A stretch of 64,000 nucleotides of DNA, taken from Lichenicola cladoniae. Lineage in GTDB: Bacteria; Pseudomonadota; Alphaproteobacteria; Acetobacterales; Acetobacteraceae. The notes beneath the pieces are model-generated. The model ran no database searches and had not been told where the DNA came from. It saw nothing but the letters and a program-made list of their open reading frames with translations. The stretch lies in the NCBI RefSeq assembly GCF_013201075.1, contig NZ_CP053708.1, positions 3,353,501 to 3,417,500 of the forward strand, given 5' to 3'. Each line of letters starts with the position of its first letter. The first letter of the stretch is position 1. Position numbers and translations under genes: made by a program. Positions 52,180 through 61,700 of this stretch are shown here, in pieces.

Positions 52180-52625
52180 CGCTCGTTGCTCCCATTCGGC
52201 CCGGCATCAAGGTGCATCAGCGCGGACAACCGGCGATTGCCTGCAATGTGGCTGCATGGCTGTGTGCGATCTTGAACAAGTTTCCCCAGTCGAACGATAT
52301 GCCTTTCCATGGTGATCCTCTACGAACGCGAACGCTGCTATCGACGATCCAACCCAGATTATCGCAACAGGTGGCAGCCACGGCACGAGGTCGAGCAGGC
52401 GTGCTAGGCCGGACGCCTACAGTAATCAGGACTGGCCTAGGCCAGCAAAGCTAGTCGTTTCTTTACGAGGTAATCGGAAGTAATGGAGATTACGTTCGTG
52501 CACAGTCAAAATATCAACGAGTGCTATATAGGAGGCGCTAAGCATCGTCGGCTCATCGCACTATGTTGGAGGCAGCCGTAAAAGCCGCCGCATCTCCCCA
52601 GCCCATTGATTTGCATCATTGTTGC
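52180..52625. other. AT-rich intergenic region next to tRNA-Ser
   Basis: About 445 bp with lower GC than the rest of the window and no convincing gene. The small open frames lack signals or family features. No copy of the tRNA 3' end, which would mark an attachment site, was found by eye. Confidence 0.45.
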
Positions 52626-52715
52626 TGGCGGATTGGGTGGGATTCGAACCCACGGTACGCTTTCACGCACACACGCTTTCCAAGCGTGCGCCTTAAACCA
52701 CTCGGCCACCGATCC
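52626..52715 (-). tRNA. tRNA-Ser (anticodon GGA)
   Basis: A 90-nt class II tRNA with encoded CCA (52626-52628), D-loop motif TGGCCGAGTGGTT, anticodon GGA at 52679-52681 in CTTGGAAA, a long variable arm and T-loop GTTCGAAT. It reads UCC and UCU Ser codons. The acceptor stem GGATCGG/CCAATCC has a C-A mismatch at pair 5-68; all other pairs are standard. LepA lies 87 bp away on the same strand. Confidence 0.95.
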
Positions 52716-52802
52716 TGCAGCCTGGGCAAGCCTACCTACCCAGGGCGGCGGAACATACCAATTTTCCGTTCCGAATCAAGAGCCGGAAGAGGCGATCCGG
52801 CC

Positions 52803-54608
52803 TCAGCTCTCCATCTTGAGGGCAGCCAGGAAGGCGCTCTGCGGGATTTCGACCTTGCCGAACTGCCGCATGCGCTTCTTGCCCTCTTTCTGCTTGTCCA
52901 GCAGCTTGCGCTTGCGGCTGATGTCGCCGCCGTAGCACTTCGCCGTCACGTCCTTGGACAGGGCGCCGATGGTCTCGCGGGCGATTACCCGGCTGCCGAT
53001 CGCCGCCTGGATGGCGATCTTGAACAGCTGGCGCGGGATCAGCTCCTTGAGCTTGGCGCAGATCGAACGGCCCCGCAGTTCGGCCGCACCCTTGTGGGCG
53101 ATGAACGACAGCGCATCCACCGGCTCCAGATTGACCAGGATGGAGATGCGCACGAGGTCGCTCTCCTCGTAGCCGTCGATCGAGTAGTCGAAGCTGGCAT
53201 AGCCGCGGCTGACCGACTTCAGCCGGTCGTAGAAGTCGAACACCACCTCGTTGAGCGGCAGGCGATACACCGCCATCGCCCGGTTGCCGACATAGGTGAG
53301 GTCCTCCTGGCGGCCGCGCCGGTCGTTGCACAGGGTCAGCACGGCGCCGAGATACTCGTCCGGCACCAGGATGGTCGCCTTGATCCAGGGCTCCTCCATC
53401 TTGGCGATGACCGACCCGTCCGGCATGTCGGAGGGGTTGTGCAGCTCTTCCATCTCGCCGTTGGTCCTGTAGAGCCGGTAGACCACCGACGGCGCGGTGG
53501 CGATCAGGTCCAGGTCGAACTCGCGGGACAGCCGCTCCTGGATGATCTCCAGGTGCAGCAGGCCCAGGAAGCCGCAGCGGAAGCCGAACCCGAGTGCCGC
53601 CGACGTCTCCGCCTCGTAATGGAAGCTCGCATCGTTCAGGCGCAGGCGGGACAGGCTCTCGCGCAGCTTCTCGAAATCGTCGGCGTCGATCGGATACAGG
53701 CCGCACCAGACCACCGGCACGGACGGCTTGAAGCCCGGTAGTGCCTCGGTGGCGGGACGGCGATCCTCGGTGATGGTGTCGCCGACGTTGCAGTCGGCCA
53801 CCGTCTTGATGGCGGCGGTGATGTAACCCATCTCGCCTGGCCCGAGATCGTCGACCGGCTTCATCGTGGGGGTGAACACGCCCACCTGCTCGACGCTGTG
53901 CACCGAGCCCTTGGCCATCATGCGGATCTTGGCGTGCCGCTTTAGCCTTCCGTCCTTGATCCGCACCAGGATGACCACGCCGAGATAGGCGTCGTACCAG
54001 CTATCGACCAGCAGCGCCTTCAGGGGGGCGTCGGGATCGCCGGTCGGGGCCGGCAGCCTGGTGACCAGTGCCTCGAGCACGCCGCCGATGTTGATGCCGG
54101 TTTTCGCCGAGATCTCGACCGCATGATCGGCGGGGATGCCGACCACGTCCTCGATCTGCTGGCGCACCCGCTCGGGCTCCGCGGCCGGCAGGTCGATCTT
54201 GTTCAGGATCGGCACGATCTCGTGGTTGGCGTCCAGCGCCTGGTACACGTTGGCCAGCGTCTGCGCCTCGACCCCCTGGGAGGCATCGACCACCAGCAGC
54301 GAGCCCTCGCAGGCTGCCAGCGAGCGGCTGACCTCATAGGCGAAGTCGACGTGCCCGGGCGTGTCCATCAGGTTGAGCACGTAGGTCTTGCCGTCCTGCG
54401 CCTTGTAGTCGAGGCGGACGGTCTGGGCCTTGATGGTGATGCCCCGCTCGCGCTCGATGTCCATGTTGTCGAGGACCTGGTTGGTCATCTCGCGTTCGGT
54501 CAGCCCGCCGCAGACCTGGATCAGCCGGTCGGCGAGGGTGGACTTGCCATGGTCGATATGGGCGATGATCGAGAAATTGCGGATCAGCGAGAGCGGCGTG
54601 TCGGTCAT
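52803..54608 (-). CDS. lepA: Elongation factor 4 (LepA)
   Basis: A 601-residue translational GTPase that acts on the ribosome, promoting back-translocation and initiation-complex maturation. It has the G1 loop [10 protein letters not shown], effector region [21 protein letters not shown]3 DTPGHVDF and G4 NKID. The unique C-terminal domain is intact and rich in Lys and Arg ([20 protein letters not shown]), ending in MES. Length is normal for the family. It follows a 45-bp gap from the DUF2075 gene, on the same strand. Confidence 0.98.
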   Translation of the reverse strand: MTDTPLSLIRNFSIIAHIDHGKSTLADRLIQVCGGLTEREMTNQVLDNMDIERERGITIKAQTVRLDYKAQDGKTYVLNLMDTPGHVDFAYEVSRSLAACEGSLLVVDASQGVEAQTLANVYQALDANHEIVPILNKIDLPAAEPERVRQQIEDVVGIPADHAVEISAKTGINIGGVLEALVTRLPAPTGDPDAPLKALLVDSWYDAYLGVVILVRIKDGRLKRHAKIRMMAKGSVHSVEQVGVFTPTMKPVDDLGPGEMGYITAAIKTVADCNVGDTITEDRRPATEALPGFKPSVPVVWCGLYPIDADDFEKLRESLSRLRLNDASFHYEAETSAALGFGFRCGFLGLLHLEIIQERLSREFDLDLIATAPSVVYRLYRTNGEMEELHNPSDMPDGSVIAKMEEPWIKATILVPDEYLGAVLTLCNDRRGRQEDLTYVGNRAMAVYRLPLNEVVFDFYDRLKSVSRGYASFDYSIDGYEESDLVRISILVNLEPVDALSFIAHKGAAELRGRSICAKLKELIPRQLFKIAIQAAIGSRVIARETIGALSKDVTAKCYGGDISRKRKLLDKQKEGKKRMRQFGKVEIPQSAFLAALKMES

Positions 54609-54653
54609 GCGCGCACAGATAAGCGAAACCGCGGGGAAAGTCAGTAAGCGGGC

Positions 54654-56687
54654 TCAGGCGAACAGGCGTTCCGTGTCGGCCGTGACGGCGACCGGGCGGG
54701 CGGGCGCCCCGGCCAGGGGCCTGATGCCGCACGCGGCGAGGAAGCCGGCGATTTGGTCGAACACCGCGGGGTCCCGGCTGGGATCGTCCGCATCGCCGCG
54801 CGGCACCCAGATGATGGTGTCGAAGCGGGCCCGGGTCAGCAGCACCCGGTAGGTGTTGAGCCGCCAGGCGATCTTGTCGGCATCGCGCGACTGCTGCCAC
54901 CGCGTGCCCCGGAACGAGCGCGCCTGCCACGCGTTCGTGCCGTCACCGGCCCGCACCAGGTCGCCGTCCCAGCACAGCCCGACCTGGTCGAGCTCAAGCC
55001 CCTGGATCGAGAATTGGGTGGCCACCAGCTCGAGCGCGTCGGACGCGCGAACGTCCCGGTCACGCAGCCAGCTATCGAGAAACCAGCGCGCCACCGCGCC
55101 GGGGTCCATATGCTCGAGCTCGCATCCGAGTCCCTCCGCACGCAGCCGACGGGCACCGGCACTCGCCACCAGGCCGGCGCGATGGACGTCCCGTGCAGCG
55201 GCCCGCAACCCGGCCCGCAACGATACGAGATCCCGGGTCAGGCGGAACGGCACTTCGCCCTCCGCGGCGATGATCGAGCGGGCGGATGCCGCGTCGCCAC
55301 GCAGTACCGCATCGACCCAGAGCGGCGTCGCATCGTGCCGCAGCGAGCGGACCGGTACCGTCAGGTGCAAGGCGGGTTCGATCGTCAGACCCGGCAGGGG
55401 CGGCAGCCGGTTCCGTGGTTCGGGATGCTCCAGCGAGGCGCTCGACACGAACACCCGCCACTCCGGCCGCTGCTCCAGCGCCAGTCCCCAGGCGGCAAGA
55501 CCGCCCTCCCCGTCATGGATCTCCTGCCCGTTGCCGATCAGGCAGACGATGCCGGCGAAACCCTCGTGCCGCGCCATGATGTCCAGCACATGCGCCGGCT
55601 CCGACCGGTCGAGCTGCACGGGCCGGTCGCGCGTCCGGGCGACGGCGTGCGCCTCGGTCCAGCTCCGTTGCGCCTCGTCGATCACCACCACCCGCTCGGG
55701 CGGGGCCTTGCCCAGGCGCACGCCGTCGTCGCGAAACCGCGGCAGCGCCTGGATCACGCCCTTCATGCGGTGCGCCGCGACATCCCGCCTGGTGTCCGAG
55801 TTGGCGACGATGTTGCGCACCAGCGCTTCGCGCAGCACATGAACCAGCGTCGGATTGCCGGTCAGGAAAACCGCCTCCGGTTCCTCGGACGTCCTGGCGA
55901 ACGCGGCGTTCAGCCCGCACAGGGTCTTGCCGGCGCCCGGGATGCCGGTGACGAACAGGATAGCCTTGGCTTCGGCGGCACGGCTGTCGCCCAGGATCGA
56001 CGCGATCCGGCTGGCGGTCAGGGTCAGGTTGACGGCATCGGCACGGGCGCTGGCGATTTCCGCCACATCGTTACGGTCATAGAGTTTGCAGGCTGCCTCG
56101 ATCACGTTCGGCACCGCCTGATAAGCTGATCGTTCCCAGGCCGCGCAATCCAGCGCCTGTCCCACCGTGGTCATCTGGGCGTCGAGCGCCTGCAACAGGT
56201 CACCGAGACTGGATGCGCTGGCGTTCAGCACCGGCGCCCGCCCGGGATACATGAACGGCAGCATCGGGAACGGGGCCGGTGCGTCGGTCGCCACCAGGAT
56301 CGGCAGAATCGGATGGCGACGGGAGCCGGCATGGAAGTCCTGCAGGTCGAGCGCGTAACCCTCGAGCTGATCGTGCGCGGCCGCGTCGAACCGCTCGGCA
56401 CCGACCTTGAACTCGAGGACATGGATCGCCTTGGGTGACAGCAGGACCACGTCGATCCGGCCGCCAAGCCGCGGGATCTCGAACTCCAGCAACACGCGCC
56501 ACTGGCCGATATCGGAAAGTCGGCATAGCGCGTCACGCAGAATTGCCGCCTGTGCGTCCCATGCCCGAAGCTGCTGCACCTCGTTGACACGGAACTGCCG
56601 GATCGCCCGTTCCGATAGGATTGCCACAAGCTGATGGTCGGCCAGTTCGAGAAATGACCGGGCGTCGCCGGACCACCAGGCTGTCAT
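54654..56687 (-). CDS. PD-(D/E)XK nuclease-like / DUF2075 helicase fusion
   Basis: A 677-residue protein. The N-terminal part carries a nuclease-type pattern: Glu70, Asp79 in GGRIDVVLL and Glu92-Phe-Lys94 in VLEFKVG, matching the D...ExK core of PD-(D/E)XK nucleases. Residues about 240-660 are a DUF2075 (Schlafen-like) helicase with Walker A GIPGAGKT (248-255) and Walker B VVIDEAQ (334-340). Such fusions occur in defence-related loci; a DNA/RNA-processing defence role is inferred, not shown. ATG 56687 is used; a GTG at 56693 is also possible. It follows the Mrr-like gene by 63 bp on the same strand. Confidence 0.85.
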   Translation of the reverse strand: MTAWWSGDARSFLELADHQLVAILSERAIRQFRVNEVQQLRAWDAQAAILRDALCRLSDIGQWRVLLEFEIPRLGGRIDVVLLSPKAIHVLEFKVGAERFDAAAHDQLEGYALDLQDFHAGSRRHPILPILVATDAPAPFPMLPFMYPGRAPVLNASASSLGDLLQALDAQMTTVGQALDCAAWERSAYQAVPNVIEAACKLYDRNDVAEIASARADAVNLTLTASRIASILGDSRAAEAKAILFVTGIPGAGKTLCGLNAAFARTSEEPEAVFLTGNPTLVHVLREALVRNIVANSDTRRDVAAHRMKGVIQALPRFRDDGVRLGKAPPERVVVIDEAQRSWTEAHAVARTRDRPVQLDRSEPAHVLDIMARHEGFAGIVCLIGNGQEIHDGEGGLAAWGLALEQRPEWRVFVSSASLEHPEPRNRLPPLPGLTIEPALHLTVPVRSLRHDATPLWVDAVLRGDAASARSIIAAEGEVPFRLTRDLVSLRAGLRAAARDVHRAGLVASAGARRLRAEGLGCELEHMDPGAVARWFLDSWLRDRDVRASDALELVATQFSIQGLELDQVGLCWDGDLVRAGDGTNAWQARSFRGTRWQQSRDADKIAWRLNTYRVLLTRARFDTIIWVPRGDADDPSRDPAVFDQIAGFLAACGIRPLAGAPARPVAVTADTERLFA

Positions 56688-56750
56688 GCACACGGAACCT
56701 AGATCATTACGGTCCTAGAATGGCATGCGTCGGGATGACGGACCAGGTGT

Positions 56751-57860
56751 TCAGCCGACGAAAGCCGCCAGCTCGGTGTCGCGCAGCAGATGCACGCCAA
56801 GACGGATCGCCTCGTCGCGGGCGCGCTGCGAGAACGGCGCGTTCGAGGCGAGCGCGGTGATGGCGGCCTCCTGGCGCGAGCCCATGATTGCGGCCTCGTC
56901 CACCATCTCGCCGGTAATCGCCGTCGGCGATACACGGCAGCGCACCACGAGGACGGCATCGGGACGCCGGCCGATAATGTCCGGACCGGCGCCGCCGTCG
57001 TTGAAGCCCAGTTGCGTCGTCCACCCTGCGGCCTCGAGTTCGGTCGCGCAGAGCTTGCGGAAATCCTGCGGCGTCGGCATCGCGCCGGGCTTCGGCGCGA
57101 TCACCACCGGTTCGGTCGGGGTCCCGTCCTCGTGCGGCGGCCAGCCTGCATCCTCGACATGCGCGAAATGCCGTCGCCGCCGGGCGACGAGCAGCGCGCC
57201 GCCTACGAAAACCAGCAGCAGCAGCGTCACCAGGATACTCGTCAACAATGCGTGGCCCTGGTGCGAGGTCGCCCCCGTCGCCGTCTGCGGCGGCCATGCC
57301 GGGGCAGCGACCGGTGGGACAACGGGGACCGCGCTGGCGGGCGCCGAAGTGGGGATCGGAGATGGGAGCGGCACCAGGTCCGACGAGGCAGGCGCCGGGC
57401 TGGCCGATGAAGCAGGTGCACCGGCATGCTGCCGGATCTGCCCGATGCTGGATGTGAACACCGGAGCCGCCTGCGCCTTGGGTGGCGCGATCGAGGATGT
57501 AAACACCGGTTGCCCGACGACCGCCGGATCCAGCGGCCTCGCCGGCCTTATGTCACGCGCAAGCACGAACAATGGCGGCACGCCCACATGGGGCGGCGCC
57601 AGCCGAAGCAGCACCAGCCCGGGCCGATGCAGGATGATCTCCAGCTGCTGCGCCGGCGTCAGCACGAAGCAGCGGCCGCGGCGACGCACGCGAAGGCCCC
57701 AGCGCGCCTGCGCCGCGTCGGCATGGGCGCTCAGCGCAGTGGTCGCGCGCGGATCGACGCAGCCATAGACGGCGTGGCCAACCTGATAGCGTGGCGCGGC
57801 CATCCCTGCCGAGGCCGAGCCCAGCAGAAGCAGAAGCGCCGTCGTCATGCGACGGGTCAT
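56751..57860 (-). CDS. Membrane-anchored protein with degenerate Mrr-type endonuclease domain
   Basis: A 369-residue protein with a signal peptide (about 1-22), a periplasmic part of about 180 residues that becomes Pro/Ala-rich and holds two copies of PVFTSSI (118-124, 133-139), one membrane segment (204-226) followed by RRRR, and a cytoplasmic Mrr-like domain (about 264-369). In Mrr nucleases the catalytic core is D...QxK; here Asp294 is kept but the second half reads VRCR (306-309), so Gln and Lys are both replaced by Arg. The domain is probably binding-only. It is next to the nuclease-like/DUF2075 gene on the same strand. Confidence 0.75.
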   Translation of the reverse strand: MTRRMTTALLLLLGSASAGMAAPRYQVGHAVYGCVDPRATTALSAHADAAQARWGLRVRRRGRCFVLTPAQQLEIILHRPGLVLLRLAPPHVGVPPLFVLARDIRPARPLDPAVVGQPVFTSSIAPPKAQAAPVFTSSIGQIRQHAGAPASSASPAPASSDLVPLPSPIPTSAPASAVPVVPPVAAPAWPPQTATGATSHQGHALLTSILVTLLLLVFVGGALLVARRRRHFAHVEDAGWPPHEDGTPTEPVVIAPKPGAMPTPQDFRKLCATELEAAGWTTQLGFNDGGAGPDIIGRRPDAVLVVRCRVSPTAITGEMVDEAAIMGSRQEAAITALASNAPFSQRARDEAIRLGVHLLRDTELAAFVG

Positions 57861-57927
57861 CGTAATTCCTCTGCGCCCTCGAATTCGGGACGATATCCTC
57901 GTTCAGGGTGCACCCGTTAAACCCGCA

Positions 57928-60411
57928 TCAGGTTCGCAATGTGGCGCCGGTCGCCTTGGTCACCGCGGCGACCACCTTGGCCGAAGCCGCCTCAAGCTCC
58001 GCGTCGGTTGGCGTGCGATCGCGCGGCTGGAACACCACCTCGATCGCCAGCGACTTCATGCCGTCCGGCACCTTCTCGCCTTCGTAAACATCGAACAGGC
58101 TCACCCCGGCGATCAACGTCCGTTCCGCACCGCGGGCTGCCCGCAGCAAAGCTTCCGCCGTCACCCGGCTCTCCGCCAGGAAGGCGAAATCGCGACGCAC
58201 CGGCTGCAGCGACGGCAGATCCGGGGCGCCCTTGCGACGACGCTTCGGATCGGCGACCGCATCCAGGAACAGCTCGAACCCGATCGCCGTGCCGCCCTGG
58301 CCGAGTGCCTGCCACAGGCCTGGATGCAGTTGCCCGAAATAGCCGAGCACGATCTTCGGGCCCTGGCGCAGCACGCCGGACCGGCCCGGATGATAATGCG
58401 CCGGCGCATCGGCCGTGACCGACACCGCTTCGGACGGTACCCCGAGTGCCGCCAGCAAAGCCGTTGCGTCCGCCTTGGCGTCCCACACCGAAACATCCTG
58501 CGCCGGACGACCGGGATGGCGGGGTGTGCGGCCGGCGCGCAGGCCGGATGCGATCAGGCGCTGCCCGTCCAGGCCGAGCCCGCTCTCCTCGAAGCCGGCG
58601 CCGATCTCGAACAACGACAGGTCGGTCAGGCCTCGTGCGGTATTGCGTGCAGCCGCCTGCACCAGCGTCGCCAGCGGGGTCGGCCGCATCTGGTCGAGGT
58701 CGGCGGCGATCGGGTTGAGCAAGTGCAGGCTGTCGGGCACGCCGCCGAACCGTGCCGCATGCGACCGTGCGGTGAAGCTGAAGCCGATGCATTCGGCCAT
58801 TCCCCGCGATGCCAGTACACGGCGCGCGATGGCGCCGCGCACCTGCCGCGGCGAGAGCGACGGCAGCGGTACAGCACCCAGCAAGGGCAGCGTCACCGGC
58901 GGCACGGCATCGAGCCCACGCAGGCGCAGCACCTCCTCGATCAGGTCGCATTCCGCCTCGACCGCCGCCACGCCGGCGATCGCCGCCGCCTCGTCGCGGG
59001 TCGAGCCCGGCTGCGGCGCCAGCGTGATCGGTGCCGCGATGTCGTTGCGCCACGAAGGGACATCGAACACCGCCCGGGTCTCGTCGCGCGATCGTAGCGC
59101 GAACCCGAGTGCTTCCAGCGAGCGCACCGCCAGGTCGGGTTCCACGTCCAGCCCGCCCAGTTCCGCGATCCGCGAGAAGCGCAGCGCCGCCTCGCGCCGC
59201 CAGTCCGGTTCCTCGCCGGCCCACACCACTTCGCTGGCCTCGCCGCCGCACAGCTCGATGATCATGCGGGTGGCCGCCTCGAGGGCCGCCACCGGCAGCG
59301 CCGGGTCGATCCCGCGTTCGAACCGCTGGCGCGCGTCGCTGTTCAGCCCATGCCGGCGCCCGGACAAGGCGATCCGGACCGGCTCGAACAGCGCGCACTC
59401 GACGAACACGGAGGTGGTGGTGTCCGACGCCCCGGTGGCGCCGCCGCCCATCAACCCGGCGAACGATTGCACTCCGGCGGCATCCGCGATCACGCAATCC
59501 TCGGCGTCGGCCGCGTAGGTCCGGCCATCCAGCGCCACCAGGCTGTCGTTCTCGCCACGACGGATCGTCAGCACGCCGCCCGACACCGTGTCGGCGTCGA
59601 ACACATGCAGGGGACGCCCGAGATCGAGTGCGAAGAAATTGGTCACGTCGACCAGCGCGCTGATCGGACGCAGGCCGACGGCGATCAGCCGCTCCTGCAG
59701 CCAGGCCGGGCTCGGCCCGTTGGTCACGCCGCGGATGGTGCGGCCGAGCACGTACGGGCAGGCCTCTGGGAAGGCGTTCTCCCAGACGATCGGGCTGTCG
59801 AACGTGCCCTCCACCGTCTGCGCCAGCCAGGGCCGCAAATGTCCCATCCCCGCCGCCGCCAGGTCGCGGGCGACGCCACGCACAGCCAGCGCGTCGCCGC
59901 GGTTCGGGGTGATGGCGATCTCGATCACCGGATCGTCGAGGCCGGCGAAGTTGGCATAGGACTGGCCCGGCGTGGTGTTCTCGGGCAGCTCGGCGATGCC
60001 GTCATGCTCGGTGCCGAGGCCCAGTTCGCGCAACGAGCACAGCATGCCGTCGCTCTTCTGGCCGCGGATCTCGCCGGCCTTGATGGTGATCTCGCTGCCG
60101 GGAATGAACGTACCGGGGCTTGCGAAAATTACCGAGATTCCGGCCCGTGCGTTCGGTGCGCCGCACACCACCTGCACCGGCGCATTGGCGCCATCCTCCA
60201 GTCCGACATCGACCATGCACACGCGCAGGCGGTCCGCATTCGGATGCTGCTCGGTGGACAGGATGCGCGCGGTGCGGAACGGTGCCAGTGCGGCGCCACG
60301 GTTCTCGACGCCTTCGACCTCGAGGCCGATCTGGTTCAGCCGGGCGGTCAGTTCGTCGAGCGTGGCCTCGGTGTCGAGATGGTCGCGCAGCCAGGACAGG
60401 GTGAACTTCAT
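57928..60411 (-). CDS. pheT: Phenylalanyl-tRNA synthetase beta subunit
   Basis: An 827-residue subunit of the alpha2-beta2 PheRS. The N-terminal EMAP/tRNA-binding domain contains VVCGAPNARAGISVIFASPG, the B3/B4 editing domain includes LVDVTNFFALDLGRPLHVFD, and the C-terminal ferredoxin-like anticodon domain ends with RDRTPTDAELEA. Full length for bacteria. It lies 3 bp downstream of pheS and is surely co-transcribed. Confidence 0.98.
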   Translation of the reverse strand: MKFTLSWLRDHLDTEATLDELTARLNQIGLEVEGVENRGAALAPFRTARILSTEQHPNADRLRVCMVDVGLEDGANAPVQVVCGAPNARAGISVIFASPGTFIPGSEITIKAGEIRGQKSDGMLCSLRELGLGTEHDGIAELPENTTPGQSYANFAGLDDPVIEIAITPNRGDALAVRGVARDLAAAGMGHLRPWLAQTVEGTFDSPIVWENAFPEACPYVLGRTIRGVTNGPSPAWLQERLIAVGLRPISALVDVTNFFALDLGRPLHVFDADTVSGGVLTIRRGENDSLVALDGRTYAADAEDCVIADAAGVQSFAGLMGGGATGASDTTTSVFVECALFEPVRIALSGRRHGLNSDARQRFERGIDPALPVAALEAATRMIIELCGGEASEVVWAGEEPDWRREAALRFSRIAELGGLDVEPDLAVRSLEALGFALRSRDETRAVFDVPSWRNDIAAPITLAPQPGSTRDEAAAIAGVAAVEAECDLIEEVLRLRGLDAVPPVTLPLLGAVPLPSLSPRQVRGAIARRVLASRGMAECIGFSFTARSHAARFGGVPDSLHLLNPIAADLDQMRPTPLATLVQAAARNTARGLTDLSLFEIGAGFEESGLGLDGQRLIASGLRAGRTPRHPGRPAQDVSVWDAKADATALLAALGVPSEAVSVTADAPAHYHPGRSGVLRQGPKIVLGYFGQLHPGLWQALGQGGTAIGFELFLDAVADPKRRRKGAPDLPSLQPVRRDFAFLAESRVTAEALLRAARGAERTLIAGVSLFDVYEGEKVPDGMKSLAIEVVFQPRDRTPTDAELEAASAKVVAAVTKATGATLRT

Positions 60412-60414
60412 GAC

Positions 60415-61503
60415 TCAGATCCCCTCATGCAGCATCGAGGGAGCCAGCGGACTCGAGCCATAGTGACGCAGCCAGCGCAGGTCGCTCTCATACAGCGAGC
60501 GCAGGTCCGGAATACCGTGCTTGAGCATGGTCAGGCGCTCGATCCCCATCCCGAACGCAAACCCCTGCCACTCGCGTGGGTCGAGCCCACAGTTGGCCAG
60601 CACCCGCGGATGCACCATTCCCGAGCCCAGCACCTCCAGCCAGTCCGCGCCGCCGCCGATCTCGCCGGTACGGCGGCTCCAGCCGATATCGACCTCCATC
60701 GAGGGCTCGGTGAAAGGGAAATACGATGCGCGGAACCGCACCGGCAGCGACGGCTGCCCGAAGAACGCGCGCAGGAACTCGATCACCGTGCCTTTCAGAT
60801 GGCCGAGCGTGATCGCGCCTTCACCCGTCGCCGGCCCGATCACCAGGCCTTCGCACTGGTGGAACATCGGCGAATGCGTTGCGTCGTGGTCGGCACGATA
60901 GGTGCGGCCCGGCACGATGATGCGGATTGGAGGCGGGGACGACAGCATCGTCCGGATCTGCACGCCCGACGTCTGCGTGCGCAGCACCCGGCTCGCCGGC
61001 CCCTCGCCCGCCAGCGACGGCAGGTAGAAGGTGTCGTGGTCGGTGCGTGCCGGATGATGCGCCGGCGTGTTGAGCGCCGAGAAATTATGCCACTCGGTCT
61101 CGATGTCCGGCCCCTCGGCCACCGAGAACCCCATCGCGCCGAAAATCGCCACCATCTCCTCGATGGTCCGGCTCAACGGATGGATCAGGCCCGGCACCTC
61201 GGGGAACGCCGGCAGCGTGACATCGACCCTCTCGGACGCCAGGCGCGCATCCAGGGCGGCACTCTCCAGCTCGTTCCCACGCGCTTCGATCGCCACGCCC
61301 AGCTCGTCCCGCAGCGCATTCAGGGCGGCCCCGCGCGCCCGGCGCTCGTCGGGAGCGGCCTTGCCCAGCTCCTTCAGCAGCGCGGTCAGGCGACCCGACT
61401 TGCCAAGCGTGCCGACGCGCACCGTGTCCCACGCGCGCTGGTCCGAGGCGGCAGCCAGGGCCGCCAGGGTGTCCTGCTTGAGGGTGTCGAGATCGTCTTG
61501 CAT
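60415..61503 (-). CDS. pheS: Phenylalanyl-tRNA synthetase alpha subunit
   Basis: A 362-residue class II synthetase subunit carrying the catalytic site for Phe-tRNA synthesis. Motif 2 region is HQCEGLVIG, the FRASYFPFTEPSMEVD stretch is the Phe pocket, and motif 3 is GFAFGMGIERLTML. The N-terminal coiled coil (about 1-90) is normal. The upstream region has no obvious Phe-rich leader peptide, so attenuation is not seen. Confidence 0.98.
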   Translation of the reverse strand: MQDDLDTLKQDTLAALAAASDQRAWDTVRVGTLGKSGRLTALLKELGKAAPDERRARGAALNALRDELGVAIEARGNELESAALDARLASERVDVTLPAFPEVPGLIHPLSRTIEEMVAIFGAMGFSVAEGPDIETEWHNFSALNTPAHHPARTDHDTFYLPSLAGEGPASRVLRTQTSGVQIRTMLSSPPPIRIIVPGRTYRADHDATHSPMFHQCEGLVIGPATGEGAITLGHLKGTVIEFLRAFFGQPSLPVRFRASYFPFTEPSMEVDIGWSRRTGEIGGGADWLEVLGSGMVHPRVLANCGLDPREWQGFAFGMGIERLTMLKHGIPDLRSLYESDLRWLRHYGSSPLAPSMLHEGI

Positions 61504-61540
61504 CGGGAGGTCCTTGGGGCGCGCGCCGTGAGCAGTGAGG

Positions 61541-61580
61541 CCAGGGCGCTGCCCTGGACCCGCAAAGGGCCGAGGGCCCT
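61541..61580. repeat. Tandem double-hairpin intergenic repeat
   Basis: Two perfect small hairpins in a row, CCAGGGCgctGCCCTGG at 61541-61557 and AGGGCCgagGGCCCT at 61566-61580, in the region between pheS and the ABC transporter. From memory, similar repeats (GCTGCCCTGGACCCGC-like) are scattered in Acetobacteraceae intergenic regions; only this copy was noted here. Confidence 0.5.
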
Positions 61581-61700
61581 CCGATCCCGATAGGCCGGGA
61601 CAGGAATTGGGTTAGCCGATTCGGGGCGGGGCAGCCAGCTTGGGGTCTGGGTCCGGGCATCGATACGACCGCCGAAACAAAATTTGGACGTGGTATATCG

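Noticed and set aside
52212-52454. Small open frames of 60-80 residues in the AT-rich region beside tRNA-Ser
   Set aside because: No ribosome-binding site or recognisable motif; not supportable as genes.
52180-52625. Attachment-site duplication of the tRNA-Ser 3' end
   Set aside because: No second copy of the tRNA 3' segment was found by eye, so an integrated element is not claimed.
52524-52935. Open frames over the tRNA locus on both strands (for example [19 protein letters not shown])
   Set aside because: This is the well-known false translation of a tRNA-Ser gene and of its complement; the tRNA explains the sequence.
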